DNA of 64,000 nt from Sipunculus nudus (GCA_026874595.1 CM049313.1:45412659-45476658); one strand, 5' to 3'; counted from the stretch's first letter, positions 25,556 to 37,927 are shown. Numbers and translations: made by a program. Notes: a model not told the origin generated them from the sequence alone.

Positions 25556-25673
25556 CAGCGTCCACTTCTTGTGTGGAGTCATTTTCAGGCAAACTTTTCA
25601 ATGTATACCTTCCATCTGTCATGTATGCCCTACCTACCAATAGGGGAAGAAGCCTATTGATGTTGAGTTCAAA

Positions 25674-25686
25674 AGGTCAAAGGTCA
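25674..25686 (+). promoter_or_regulatory. Perfect DR1 site, unit 4
   Basis: AGGTCA 25674-25679, A, AGGTCA 25681-25686. Confidence 0.55.
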
Positions 25687-25985
25687 CAATATTAAATTGT
25701 TCTAAATGCTTGTGAACATATTTCAAGTGAAACTGTTCAATCCAAACCTCAGTCTTTCACATATGCTACATCTATGCATCACTCAATTAGATTCAAACTT
25801 CATATTTATAGATCTTTTAGCTTGAAGAAATAACTTATTGATTTTGGGGTCAGCTGGTCAGGAGGTTAAAGGTTGCAGGTTAAAGTTGATCACTCATTGG
25901 TTGCCAAGTAATTACACCAGATTTAAGTGGTTAGTAGTTACCCATCATTTAGAAAAAAAACAGTTGATATGTGGGCAAAAGGCCA

Positions 25986-25998
25986 AGGTCATAGGTCA
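25986..25998 (+). promoter_or_regulatory. Perfect DR1 site downstream of the array
   Basis: AGGTCA 25986-25991, T, AGGTCA 25993-25998, inside copy F but outside its regular tandem units. Confidence 0.5.
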
Positions 25999-27305
25999 GG
26001 GATGTTCACAATATCTTATTTTGTAGACCATCTCTATTTTTCTTGTACCAACGGTTTTATATACATCTCACTGTGTGGCTGTAATTGTGAGTGAAGCTGG
26101 TGACATATGACTCCCTTTTGTATCAGCCTGTTCAGTGATAAGGCTGAGAGATAAGTACCTCCTTACTGCATAACAAAAACACTGTTTCCGGAATGCTTCA
26201 GCCAGGCATTAAGACTATGAGAGTATAGTATTAAGGTTTAGCTACTGATTAATAAGATGATGGGAATCTTGCTGATGGGAGATTTTGCAGTTTATTTTAT
26301 GGAATCATAGCAATAAACTTAGTTTCCTAGATATCTGAATATTTTTTAAAAAATCACTAGATATAAAAGCAAGTGTTTGTTCTCATAATATATGGATGTG
26401 TACCTGGATTTAGAATTGCTTTTTTTATTACAAGACTCTTAGTCATGCCTTGTGCATTTCTTTTCTTTCAGGTTTTGCAGTTTACCTACCCTGCTGACCC
26501 CATAGAAAAGCAGAGTGATAATAAAATATATTGCACTTACACTTTTTACATTTGCATATATATAAATCTGATATGAGGGCCTGAACATGTCTTTTGAATT
26601 GTTTTGGACATTCATTACTGTAACATCCTTTGGAGAATGAGCCCAAAGTTTGGTCTCTTATTGGAGGATGTGTGATATCAAATGTCGGACTTGCAGAAAT
26701 CAATTATGTCTGCCAGTAAGCCACCTTAGAAATCCTTTTGTTAGTGCAGTTTCGGTGATTTTTCTTCATTGTTTGGTCCGATTTAGAGAATGATTGTTGT
26801 CTGATTTCAGACCTGTCAGAAGTCCAATATGGCCACCAGGCAACCATCTTTTAATTCCTTTTGATCATATTATCTCAAGAACTGTTAAAGTGAATGCAGA
26901 ATAAATATTACCAACATTTATAAAAGTGCAGTACAGTTGGCTTGTATTGAATAAAAATTCATACAGAAGCACCTGTTTCTCAATAATTCTTGCAAGGATT
27001 TCCTTGAATTTTGCTAAATATTTTGACCTTTTATTTGCCCTTTGTGGTGTTCCTTTTGAGACTGACAGGTGTCAAGCAAGCTATGTGAATAGTTCCTGAT
27101 AGCTTAACAATCATACTTTTTCCTTAGACCATCAATTCACTGTGTTTTATCAGACATAGGTGATATATATTTCTGTTGTTGTAGAAAATTTTAAAAAATT
27201 GGCAAATAGGTTCTTCAAAAATTTGACTGGAAGTTGTGAATCTAAGCCCATGATGTCGCAGGTCATGCTTGGCAGCTAAGCATCATGACCTATGGGTCAC
27301 TTGTT

Positions 27306-28149
27306 ATATTGTATGAGAAAACCATTTTATTATTATAAATACAAAAATATATTGAAGGTTATATAATTTGTTGATATTTCTAATGAATATAACTGCACCA
27401 TTTGGTGCAGTTATTAATTAGAAAATCAAAAGGGTACAATTTGTTACTAGCTCCTATACAAGGACTAGTTTTTGCATCCTTCCTACATGCTTGCAAAATT
27501 TTGAAGTACTGTCTCCAATAATAAATCATAAGAAATTTCTCTGAATATTTTTGGACTCAGAGGAGGTAGAACAATTTATGTATGTCGCCTCAATTGATCT
27601 TTCCTCCATTAGTAGGGCCCAGCTTGTTTTAAACATAACATTTCTGAGGAAAGGCCAGAGGCAGAGTTAATTGGTTGTGGTTTTAATATGTCATGATACA
27701 TTGTAAAGGACAAAACTTTGTGCATCAGTCATCTACTTATTTTCTTTGTTATTTAGTATCTAATAAATACCATAGTATTGATTCCATCATGGTCCAAAGA
27801 AGTTTCATTCACTTTCCATTTCTGCTTAATGTAATAAGATTTTAATGTTTTTCTCCTTTTGTTCATTTCTTTCATTCTTGTGATTGATATATACAGCCAG
27901 CGGGTAATATGTCTGAAAACTTAAGCTTCTTTTGTAATGAATGAGTCATTAATCTTCCTTTCTGTTCATGATTAAATCCTATAAAATTTACTATTTTCAT
28001 TCGGTCTTAACCATATACCAGAACCTTCCTTCAGCACAGCTTTCTCGGTCCATTTAATCAGAAGTAAGTGAAATATGACGTTATCTGTATAGTAGTAGCT
28101 TTTCATGTACATTTTGGCTAATCCCTCTGTATAAATTTAAACCATGTAA
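27306..28149. other. Spacer without recognised features
   Basis: Single-copy AT-rich DNA. No gene or repeat family recognised. Confidence 0.4.
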
Positions 28150-28709
28150 GTCTATTGATAAGTTTTTTAGAGCATCATAATTAAGAGATTATCAGAGCAT
28201 CATAACTCAGAGCATTAAGAAGTATAAAAGTTTGCAAGAACAAATTATTTATCAGAGCATTTTATCAGAGCAACATAATTAAGGAAGTTCAAAAATGGGG
28301 AAGAATAAGTGATAATCAGAACATCATAACTCTTAAATACATGTATATATGATGAGATATACAAGCAATAAAGTAATATCCAGAGCATCATACCTCAGAG
28401 TATCAAAAGAGAAGTTCATGAATGTGAAAGAACAGAGGATTATCAGAGCATCATGACTTCAAATGAAAGAATACCTGTCTGGAAGAACAAGATATTTTCA
28501 GATCATCATATTTCAGAGCATAAAGAGAAGTTCACAAATTGTGAAGAATAAGTGATAATCAGAGCATGGACAAATATATTGATCAGTTTTTAGAGCATCA
28601 TACCTCAGAGCATCAGGAAAGACGTAAACCAGGGTTGAAGCCAGGGTTGAAGAACAAGGCATTATCAGCATTGTAACACAGAGCATGGTATGAGAAGTAC
28701 ATTGATTAG
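28150..28709. repeat. AGAGCATCA-rich degenerate repeat, left part
   Basis: The phrase TCAGAGCATCATA or close variants recurs more than ten times at irregular spacing, often with AAGAAGTTCA and GAACAA between. Longer units are visible: TTGATAAGTTTTTTAGAGCATC near 28156 and TTGATCAGTTTTTAGAGCATC near 28580. The array resumes at 30270 after the insertion of copy H. Confidence 0.75.
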
Positions 28710-30269
28710 TTTTAAGCTCAGCTGACTGTAAGTCCTCTGAGCTATAGCGATCACTCTTTGTCCATTGTCCTTCTGTCCGTCTGTCTTTCCATTAACCAGG
28801 CACAAATCTAACCACTGGACCTAGAATCTTGTAACTTGACATTCTGAGAGGACCATGAAAAATCTCCTTGGAACCCAGAAATTAGGTCTCTGAAACCCAT
28901 ATCCTTCGAGCTATTAGGCCCCAAAGTACCCCCCCCCCCCCCCGAATAGTAAAAAATTTCATACAAAAACTTCAATATCTCATTAACTACATCACTGATG
29001 GTCATGATTTTTGGAATATATATTGATCATGAGATGTGCCATCAGTTTCTACAGACTGGTGGCGCCACCTGTATTTTTTCAAATTAATAATTTTTTTTTT
29101 CTTTATTTTTTAGACCTTTAAAGATATGAACATCTGTTAACAGGGCACAAATCATAACAACTTGACCTAGAATCTTCATTCTTGACACACAGGGAGACCC
29201 ATGAAAAATCTCCATGGAAATTAGGTCACTGTTACCCATATCCTTTAAGCTGTATGGCTCCAAAATTCCCCCAAGAATAATGAAAAATTTGACACAAAAA
29301 CTGCAGTATCTCAATAACTACAACACTGATGGTCATGATTTTTGGCATACATATTGATCATGAGGTGTTCTATCAGTTTCTTCAGACTGGGTGTGCCATC
29401 CCTATTTTTTTCAAATTTTTTACGAATTTTTTTTCTCTATTTGAGACCTTTAAAGATGTGGTTATCTGTCAACAGGGTACAAATTGTAACTGGACCTAGA
29501 ATCTTTATTCTTGTCATGCAAGGAGGCCCATGAAGAGTGTCTGTGGAAACCTGAAATTAGGTCTCTGTTTCCCATATCCTTCAAGCTATAGGACTCCCAA
29601 GTATCCCTCAGAATAATGGACACTTTGATACAAAAGATGAAGTATCTGAACAACTAATGCAGAGATCACCATGATTCTTTGCATGGATATTGATTATTGA
29701 GTGTTTCATCAGATTCTGCAGACTGGTGGCTCCACCTCTATTTTTTTTTCGATTTTTTATGATTTTATTTCTCTTTTTGGGAGACCTTTAAGGATGCTGT
29801 CATCTGTTAATGTGGCACAAATTGTAACAACTGGACCTAGAATCTTCATTGTTGTCATGCAAGGAGGCCCATTAAAAGTGTCTGTGGAAACCTTAAATTA
29901 GGTCTCTATTACCCATATCCTTCAGGCTATGGGACTCTGAAGTATCCCTCAGAATAATGGAAAATTTGATACAAAAGCTGAAGTATCTGAACATCTATTG
30001 CAGAGATCACCATGATTCTTTGCATGGATATTGACCATCAAGTGTTTTTATTATTTTCTGCCGAGTAGTGGAGCCACTTGTATTTTTTTTTAAGTTTATG
30101 CATTTTTTCTCTATTTTTGAGATATATAAATACATACACAGTCTTGGCCCATTGGTAAATCTGTTTGATGCTTATCTGAATTGGTATTTACTACCATTCA
30201 GATGATAAAATTTCCTTTTGCAAATATCTTCCCAGTCAGCTGAGCGTCATGACCCATGGGTCACTTGTT
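28710..30269 (+). mobile_element. AGCTCAG-family Helentron-like element, short B-type (copy H)
   Basis: The 5' end is TTTTAAGCTCAGCTGACTGTAAGTCCTCTGAGCTATAG. The body has four units of the 338-bp type found in copy B (AACAGGGCACAAATC, GACCTAGAATCTT, GGTCTCTGTTACCCATA), with a run of 15 C at 28929-28943 and GGTGGCGCCACC near 29059. The second (280-bp) array of copy B is missing. The 3' end is CAGTCAGCTGAGCGTCATGACCCATGGGTCACTTGTT, palindrome at 30250-30263. It interrupts the AGAGCATCA repeat without an obvious target duplication. Confidence 0.87.
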
Positions 30270-30308
30270 AAAGCCTCAATACATACCCCAGAGCATCAAA
30301 AGGGAAAT
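30270..30308. repeat. AGAGCATCA-rich repeat, right part
   Basis: CCCCAGAGCATCAAAAGG continues the repeat of 28150-28709 on the other side of copy H. Confidence 0.7.
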
Positions 30309-30319
30309 CCACTAGGGAC

Positions 30320-30323
<4 letters not shown>

Positions 30324-30362
<39 letters not shown>
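30324..30362. repeat. (TA)n microsatellite
   Basis: About 39 bp of TA dinucleotides. Confidence 0.95.
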
Positions 30363-30365
<3 letters not shown>

Positions 30366-32416
30366 GAGTTCTGTAAAGTTTTCTTTGAATATAAAATATG
30401 TAAGGTGATTATACTATGTTCATCATCATAATGATTTGTCAACACATCCACAGACAAATTTTGCACATTATGGATCACGGATGTACAATCCTTATGTCAC
30501 ATATTTTATTTCTTGAATTACCTCAGTCTAGAGCTGTAAATTACTCTGGCACAATAATTTTATTTGCCCAATCTGTACATTGTCTGTTATTTAGGTTTTT
30601 ACTTGATAACACATCTGTTTTTCATATGGGTGGTTAAACAATCATTTTAGATATCAGACACCTTTGGTATGTCTGGCTCCAGAACAACAGGAAATCTTTA
30701 TAGCACTCCTATATCTTTATGAAATTAGGCAGCAGACCGCCATAAGTCCTAATATTTAATTACATATGTCTGAGACATACCTCTTAGTGCTACCTGGGGA
30801 TCTATTCACACTGTAGTGCCCTTTAGCATAAGCTTCGTCAGCCATTAGACATCAATATCCTATGGTCTGATAACCCATTCCAACCAATATGACATGTCCA
30901 ACGTCTCCTCTTAATCTATACAAATGAGACAATGCTTGAAACAAGGCCTGCCATAGGCAGTATAAAAGATTCAACACTTTTTTATTCCTGTTTTGTTCTG
31001 AACAGCTGAAGACACTAATGGCTATGCAGTTGGCTGCAGCTGAAAACTGCTCCTTGCATGTGTAAATTACTTTTTTGAGGCCCGTGAATACTGAAGAAAT
31101 GGTAAGGGATCAATCAGTCATTAGGGTGAGCCTAGCATCAGGATTTTTATCATGTTTATTTAAAGTACGAAATAAAGCTTATTATAAAATTTTATGTTCT
31201 TTTTTTTAAATAACATCGGTTCTGTGGTTCCACTTCAGTTTTCCCACAGTTTGAATGATTTACTGACACAATACATAGTAAGTACATTCATGTGGTATCC
31301 TACCTAAGCACATATATAAATAAATATGTATCAAAAGATTGAGCGCAAGCTACTTAAATCTTAAATTTAATGTTCCTTTTATCTCTTTAAATTCTGAAGA
31401 GTAACATTTGACTTAAGATTGTTTACTTTATACTTTTTTTTTATCCTGAATTCAGATTAAAATTGGAAGAAGTTTTGACAGCTTTAAAACTAAAAATGTC
31501 ATAAAATTTTTGCACAAGACAGAATTTTTATCATAAACATTAAATAAGACAATAGATATTCAGTCAAATGAAAATTGCTTCCTTTAAAATAACAATATAA
31601 AGTCAGGACTATGTAACACCCCTGCCCACCTGTTTGTTTGAAATATTTGTTTCGCACACATTTATGTAACATACAAAAAATATACACACCCGAGCAAGAT
31701 ATCATTACCTGCAATGTAGAAATAAAGAGAGACACTCTTTGTTTAAAATCTCAAATAAATTGAATTGGCAAGAGGTAAGGTGTAATCCTTCATTTCTTTT
31801 GGTCCTGCTTATTCATTTTTTCATTTTTCTGCCTTAGATCTGACAACAAATTCAACAAAAATTCAAGTATGAAATTATACTTGATTAATGTACGTGTATC
31901 ACCTTTTCTAATGGTCTTCTGTGGTGTACTATACATATATTGTCACAAGAATAATGCTTATGTCACAACATATTGTTTCAGGCTTTAGCATGAATCTCTT
32001 GAGGTTTGATTGAAGTTTATCTTTTACCTTACTGGTTCTAAGGGGGAACTGAGTGGAGAGCCTTGAGCTGTACATGTCAATTAAGGTCCAAGGACTTCAC
32101 CACTCCTCCCTTGTCTTATTTGTTCAGTGGGAGACATGCTGAAACTGAAAAGTTGTCATTGAGTGTGGTTATAGAGGAGGGCAAAATCCTGCTATCCCAC
32201 ACCCCCTTCACTCAACAACAAAGTGAACAGAGTTGAGAAGTTGGTGAACTGTAAGGCAGTTGCTGAGATTAAAGTTTTACTGTATGTGTGGGCTGGAACA
32301 GTATACCATAGCCTAGGACTCCTTGCTTGTATCACAGACGTGTTATGGTATATACCCACAATACATTTCTTAACTTGTAGTGTCACAGCATTAACTTACC
32401 AGGGCTTTGATGGATT
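30363..32416. other. Single-copy DNA without recognised features
   Basis: No repeat family, RNA or protein family recognised. Frames of 60-78 codons are present on both strands but show no motif. Confidence 0.45.
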
Positions 32417-35054
32417 TTTTAGCTGAGCTGACTATAAGTCATCTGAGCTATAGTCGTGGTCCATTGTCCGTCGTCCGTCCGTCTGTCCGTCCGTCCGTCC
32501 GTCCGTAGATGTGGCACGTTTTGAAACCGTAAGACTTAGGAATCCAAAATTTTGCATAATGTTAGCTGTCCCCAAGATCTCCTACCAAGCCGAAAACTGG
32601 GTCTTTGCGACTTTGTTCCTTTGAGAAATTAAGGAAAAACCTCAATTTTTTATGAAAAACCTATTTTCACACTTTAGGGCTGCCTAATATCAAAACCACT
32701 CATCTGTTTTTCCTCATATTTACCATAAATATTCCTCTATATAGTTCCTATGTACATGCCTGAAATTATGTCTGTATTATATAATTTAAGAAAGTTATGG
32801 GCCAGAACATAATGCATTTTGTAAAAAATCAGGAAAGATATTTGATCACTTAACACAAAACTTGTTAAAGCTATGGACTTTTTTTCAAGTAATATAACTT
32901 TATTGAATCAAAATTAAATTGTATACCCAAAATTAGATCAAAATCTTTTAAATTTTTTAAAATATTAGCAAAAACAAAAAATTGGTACCTTAAATTTTGC
33001 CTAACTTTGACCATGGCACGTTTTTTTCCTGTAAGTACTGTGGATTTAATTTTCTCAGCATGTTTTTGTTAGCATTTTGTCTGTTAACACCAAAAATTTG
33101 AAAGCAGTTGATAAAAAACTGTAGATTTTATTCAAGTTTTCAAGCACCATGTAACATATTGTTTACATCAGGCTAGTGTTATGCAGTTTGCAAGAGCTCA
33201 GCTCCCCAGCTTAAGCTCTCAGTTCCTAAAATTTGGCATACAATTAGATGTCTCTAAAATTCCCTACCATGCCAAGAATTTGGTCACTAGGACTTAATAC
33301 GTTTGAGATATTAATGAAAAACTTCATTTTTCAATTAAAAACCCATTATTACACTTCAATACTGCCTAATATCAAAACCACTGATCTGACTTTAATCATA
33401 TATAATATACATGTTTTTCAATACATTCTCTGTGCACATGCCAGAAATGATGTCAGTATTGCGTAATTGTTTTAAGTTATGGGCCCAAACATAATGCACT
33501 TTGTAAAAAATCAAGAAATATATTTACTCCCTTAACAAGGGGCTTGCTGAAGCTAGAGATTTTTTGTCAGGGATGTAAGATTATTTAATCAAGATTCAAT
33601 TGAATACCCAAAATTAGTTCTGAATTTTTAAAATTTTATAAGTTATTAGTATAAATATAAAATTAGTACCTTAAATTTTGCCCAACTTTGACCATTTCAC
33701 TTTTGTTTAATGTGAGCTCTTTTTATATAATTTTCATATCATGCACACACAAGGATTTCAGCTTTTTAGTTTAGAAAGCTGAAAGAAATTGGCCAAAAAT
33801 TGTAGCTTTTATTAATGTTTTTATGAGACCATGTCAGACCTTGGCTCTCTCCAGCCACTCTTGAGTCACCTGTATGTTGACCTTGTTGAACTTTCAGCAA
33901 ATTATGCACACTTGAGGCGAGGCAGATACCGGGGCAACAAGGCAGCTTATGGCCAGCCACAGTTGATCCAGGTGTCCAACCCAACTCATCAAGTAGTTTT
34001 AACCAACAACATTACAATAAATTAATCAATTTTTATTGGTTTTTAATAACAAATTAAAGAAAAATAGAAAAGGAATTTGTTAGTTTATATTAATAGGGAA
34101 ATAACTTGCAGTTACTGATGATATAAGAATCTTGTATTGATGGATAGAATGTCACGTATTCCAAATAACACCATGCAGTCACCTATGGCATTTTTCAGTT
34201 CAGTTTTAATAATAAAAAAGTAAATCATATTATTCATTACTAATCATTAGGGATCATATGAAGGAAATTAATGATAGACAAAGATGCAGTTGATAATATT
34301 AATCTAGATTCCTACTGTGTCTAGTGTGTACATTGATGTGAAATTAGTCCAAAATAAATATATCACATTTATTTTTTTTTTAATATAAATAAAAGCCATA
34401 AAACCAGGTACTTATGATCATTATTTAAATGTGTGAATTTTGTACATTCTGGATTCTCAACACCATTGTTTGGTGAAAACTGAATAAATACCAGACATGG
34501 TGGGAATACTTTGCAATTGTGTTTAAATACGAATATGAATATGTACTCCATTATAAAATTTCTTGCATAAAGAATGGGAATTCAGGAAAAAATGAAAGTA
34601 TATGAATACCAGTGCAAATACTTTCCAAATGTATTCATGAATGCATTCATGAATATATTCTTTAATATTATTTTAATAATCATTTCAGTTATATTTCATT
34701 TTAAAAATCATACGATTCTCTCATTTCATTTTTAATAAAAATTATATCTGGGACAATATTTGTAATTTTTTTAATAAATAGTTAAACTCTTATATTATAT
34801 GTTCTGCTTATAAGTTATATGGCCAAGTCAAAATCTGTGTGACAATAGTACTCCATTTGTTAATAAAATAAATGAAATCAATTCTCTTCTCTGTCTCTAA
34901 AGGTACTATCAAAATCATACATAAGCTTAACAACAACAACTCATAATACAGCTTATACTTATTACCACACAAAACCAGCATGTGCCTCATTTCTAAATCA
35001 TATTTTTTTATCATATATAACAGCTGAGCGCCGTGACCCATAGGTCCCTTGTTT
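32417..35054 (+). mobile_element. AGCTCAG-family Helentron-like element, C subfamily (copy I)
   Basis: It starts TTTTTTAGCTGAGCTGACTA (one change from the family start), then AGTCATCTGAGCTATAG and the CCGT run. It is collinear with copy C throughout 2.6 kb, including the shared substitution in the terminal palindrome (GACCCATAGGTC). It ends ACAGCTGAGCGCCGTGACCCATAGGTCCCTTGTT. Several short frames occur in matching places in copies C and I (for example 34369-34551 and 14532-14735), reflecting repeat homology rather than coding constraint. Confidence 0.88.
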
Positions 35055-35290
35055 AAACTCACTTTTGCTACTTACAGATAAATTATCTTGTCCTAGTTTA
35101 ATTCCAGGCAAAATTCACACATACTTAATGAGGTCAGAGGTCATCAGGCTTCTTTGTGGTGTCACTGAGATAACTTAATTACCAGGAATTTAATGGGCGT
35201 TGATGAAGCTCAATTGTGCCCAAGTTTGTTATATATAATGAGGCCAGAGGTCACAGGACATATGAAGGGTGTATTTTGCACATCCCTTTA
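35055..35290 (+). mobile_element. Relic of the ATACGCCC family
   Basis: The block TACTTACAGATAAATTATCT and TGTCCTAGTTTAATTCC resembles 63940-63975 in the element that starts at 63818. It then contains a perfect DR1, AGGTCA 35131-35136, G, AGGTCA 35138-35143, and a second near-match at about 35235 (AGGCCAGAGGTCA). Boundaries are not visible. Confidence 0.45.
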
Positions 35291-37178
35291 TAGTGTTCTT
35301 AAACCAATAGAACATCTTGTTCTAAAAGGTAAATTTGAATGGATAAATTTAACACAGGTTCCTGTATATTGAATGAGTTTAAATTTATGTCCTCATTTGA
35401 AAAAAAAAGTCATTAGTCATCCAAATGTCACTCATGAAATTAAAATGATCATAGAGTTTATAAGCCCTTGAACATTGAACCTTAGGTTTCAAGGAGTGAT
35501 CTTTTAACTTTGGCAAAATAAAGAAGTGTTTATGATTGTCTAGATTTTGTGAATTTATTTGCTGTGGCCCCTGATATGTGATAGAAATATCACTTTCCAT
35601 CTGTGACCTTTTACAGATTTTATATGGTCTTGGTAATTACCCTCTCTCACATAAAATGTTATTCATTGATTTGTCAAGGCAAAGAGATTGTCTGGTCTGA
35701 GGTATGCCCACGCAGAAATTTTTGTTTAGGCTCTGATAATGACCTTCCGTCAAATTATTGGCAGAGCATCACCACCATTATAAGCCGAGACAATGAAGAG
35801 CCTGCAAAAAGGAAGTGAGGCTTTGCCCGCTACCTCGCTAAGAAGTTTACATGGCTAGGTGACACATCGGGTAGCTGTTGTTCCCTACTTTGAATCTAAC
35901 TCAGTGTCCACCCTGCCATTACCAAGCCACACTGATGAATGGGTGCATTAAGTTTGGTGTTCTCTCTGGAACAATAGGGATGCTACGATAGTCATTAGTG
36001 AGACTGACGATACTCCTGAACTGGAGTATAGGTACACATTTCTTTTGCCTTCAAGGAACTCAGCTAGTTTATGTCACAGGAGCCATGTCGGCCCTGGTGT
36101 CTTGATGAACAACACTCATTGTCTTATTAGCCCTTTTTTACTGGTGTGGTGTAAAGAGAATATGTGCATCAGTAATTTACATCTAACATTTCCAGCTTCA
36201 CTAGTGAAGGGATTATATAGCTTCACTTAACTTAGTTCCATTTATGAGATACTTGGCAAAATGATAAAATGCTGTAGAAGCTGATGTATTGTAGCTTTAT
36301 CCTCAATCCTTATCATCTCACAGGTTGCAGGGTTTATTTGTAGGAATGTAGCTTGAATAATAAATGTAAAACTGGTATGAATTAACAATCATTCAGTCCG
36401 GTCCAAATACATGCATGCCTGTATCCTTACAACTTCATATAATTGTAGAAAATCTCAAAGTCATGAAGAATATTTGTTACAGCCAGGGAATTCTTTAATT
36501 TCATCAATAAAATAAGTTACAGAGTGAAGACATAAACAAAATGAATGCCTTGCATGGTTATCTGGCAAAATAATATCCAGTTTACAGAATAAACTCTGCA
36601 TAAACCCAAATATTTGCTGAAATTAAACATAAAAAAATCCAAAGTGTTTTATATTTCATCTCTTAAACAAGTCCCTTTTAGTTTCATTATTATGAGAATA
36701 AAATTGATTATTAAGATTGAAAAAAAACTAATAAAACCTTTATTATTTTGAATTGAATGAACTTTGATTAACTTCAGAATAAAAGTAAACAATCAGTATC
36801 CCCACATGCAACCTGTGACATCTTGGTGAGGTTATTTGCAAAATGACAGCTCTCATTGGGGGTTTCGAGTAACTGGGAGGAATAACCCTGCCAGACAAAT
36901 ATGAGAGCATTAAATTAGGATGCGACTCAAAACTTTTTAAGGGCAGCTTCTTGATGAGAATCTATCTGGGGAAACAGTTGGCATAGCCTCAAGGGGATGT
37001 GTATTGGCAAGGTTTAATGGAATAACACTTTATAACCACACTCGAATCCTCATATTGTATTACAATTATGTGGTCACTGGAGCATGAAAATCATACTTGA
37101 TATTCTTGGGAAAGGGATAGTAATTTTGCAGTGTAGTGTATGTCATGTGGGTCATACAACAGGTCTTGCACACTGGAT
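35291..37178. other. Single-copy DNA
   Basis: No gene recognised. A segment at about 35690-36070 is less AT-rich than its surroundings and reads like unique sequence. A frame at 35603-35818 ends there without a recognisable domain. The part at 36730-37010 is dense in AATTA/TAAT words and free of repeats. Confidence 0.4.
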
Positions 37179-37192
37179 AGCAAACTGCCTTT
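37179..37192. repeat. Target-site duplication, left
   Basis: AGCAAACTGCCTTT matches 37540-37553 (AGCAAACTGACTTT) with one difference; the pair flanks the minus-strand SINE. Confidence 0.75.
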
Positions 37193-37539
37193 TTTTTTTT
37201 TTTGGTGGAGGTAACCGCCTCCATTTTTAATGTGTACTTAACTACATATATGTACATCTGCAGAATTCCATTCCGGTTTCGGACTACGTGACAGGGCAGT
37301 ATCACATGCTTCCTCTCATTTTATATCCTTGCGTTATCCAGGCCTGGTGACCACTGCACCTGTGGGCCCCGGGTGTGGAATTGTCCCCATTGCTGGGTCA
37401 TACCACCGAGGAGCCCCCGAAAGGTGCACTTGGGGTGGGGGCTGATCATGAAAAATTTCACCGCCTTGGCCGTGATTTGAACTCATAATCTCCTGGCTTT
37501 GAGTCCTGTGCTCTACCCCTGAGCCACAGAAGCTGGTCC
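37190..37539 (-). mobile_element. tRNA-derived SINE (minus strand)
   Basis: Read on the minus strand, a tRNA-like head starts near 37537: GCTTCTGTGGCTCAGGGGTA contains the A box (TGGCTCAGGGG), and GAGTTCAAATCAC about 35 bp on fits the B box (GGTTCGAATCC type). A body of about 250 bp follows and ends in a run of 14 A (T at 37190-37203 on the plus strand). Flanking duplications of 14 bp are present. Total length is about 350 bp. The head lacks a complete cloverleaf context, so it is a SINE and not a tRNA gene. Family name unknown. Confidence 0.8.
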
Positions 37540-37553
37540 AGCAAACTGACTTT
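37540..37553. repeat. Target-site duplication, right
   Basis: AGCAAACTGACTTT, partner of 37179-37192. Confidence 0.75.
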
Positions 37554-37927
37554 GCATTTAAAAAACAATTAGGTTAAAAATGGCTGCCCATAAAAGACAT
37601 CATTTAAATTTGACAATACAGAAGATCTCAGAAAGATTTAACATATCTAGAGATTACTAAGTCAAATCTTTCATGTAACTTTAGGTCATACCTTATTCTT
37701 GTGTTTAGTTTACTTCCACGTTTATTAAGCAAATAAGGATTAAATATAAACACCAAAATACATGCAGTGCTGCCTCTTTCTGTAATTTAAGTAATATTTT
37801 ATCAAGAAACACTACTTCATACTTCTTTAGGGGTAAATATGCTTTAATACATTTTTCTGTGGATTGCTCTTCAAGATTGTGACTAATATTTAGACTTCAT
37901 ATATGTATTTTTTAGTCAGTATATGTT

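Larger units (their letters stand above)
24910..27305 (+). mobile_element. AGCTCAG-family Helentron-like element with AGGTCA array (copy F)
   Basis: The 5' end TTTTTAGCTCAGCTGACTTTCAGTCATGCTGGGCTATAG is a variant of the family hairpin, followed by a CCGT/CCAGC-rich stretch. The body differs from the other copies: about four units of 135-146 bp (25200-25690), each with tandem AGGTCA-type half-sites. The 3' end is CAGCTAAGCATCATGACCTATGGGTCACTTGTTA. The minus strand has a 109-codon frame (25311-25640) that only reflects the repeat: its residues repeat every 45 codons. I treat this as a distinct subfamily of about 2.4 kb. Confidence 0.75.

Noticed and set aside
25311-25640. 109-codon minus-strand frame with internally repeated residues (EVD-x-V-x-LTFD)
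   Set aside because: It lies within the tandem units of copy F; the 45-codon repetition mirrors the 135-bp unit, and the minus-strand reading of AGGTCA words gives the LTFD phrases. No family known.
35603-35818. 71-codon frame in a less AT-rich segment
   Set aside because: No recognised motif, no splice context that convinces, and no second reading frame signature.
37440-37539. Possible minus-strand tRNA gene
   Set aside because: The tRNA-like head is joined to a body with an A14 tail and flanked by a 14-bp duplication, so it is a SINE head.
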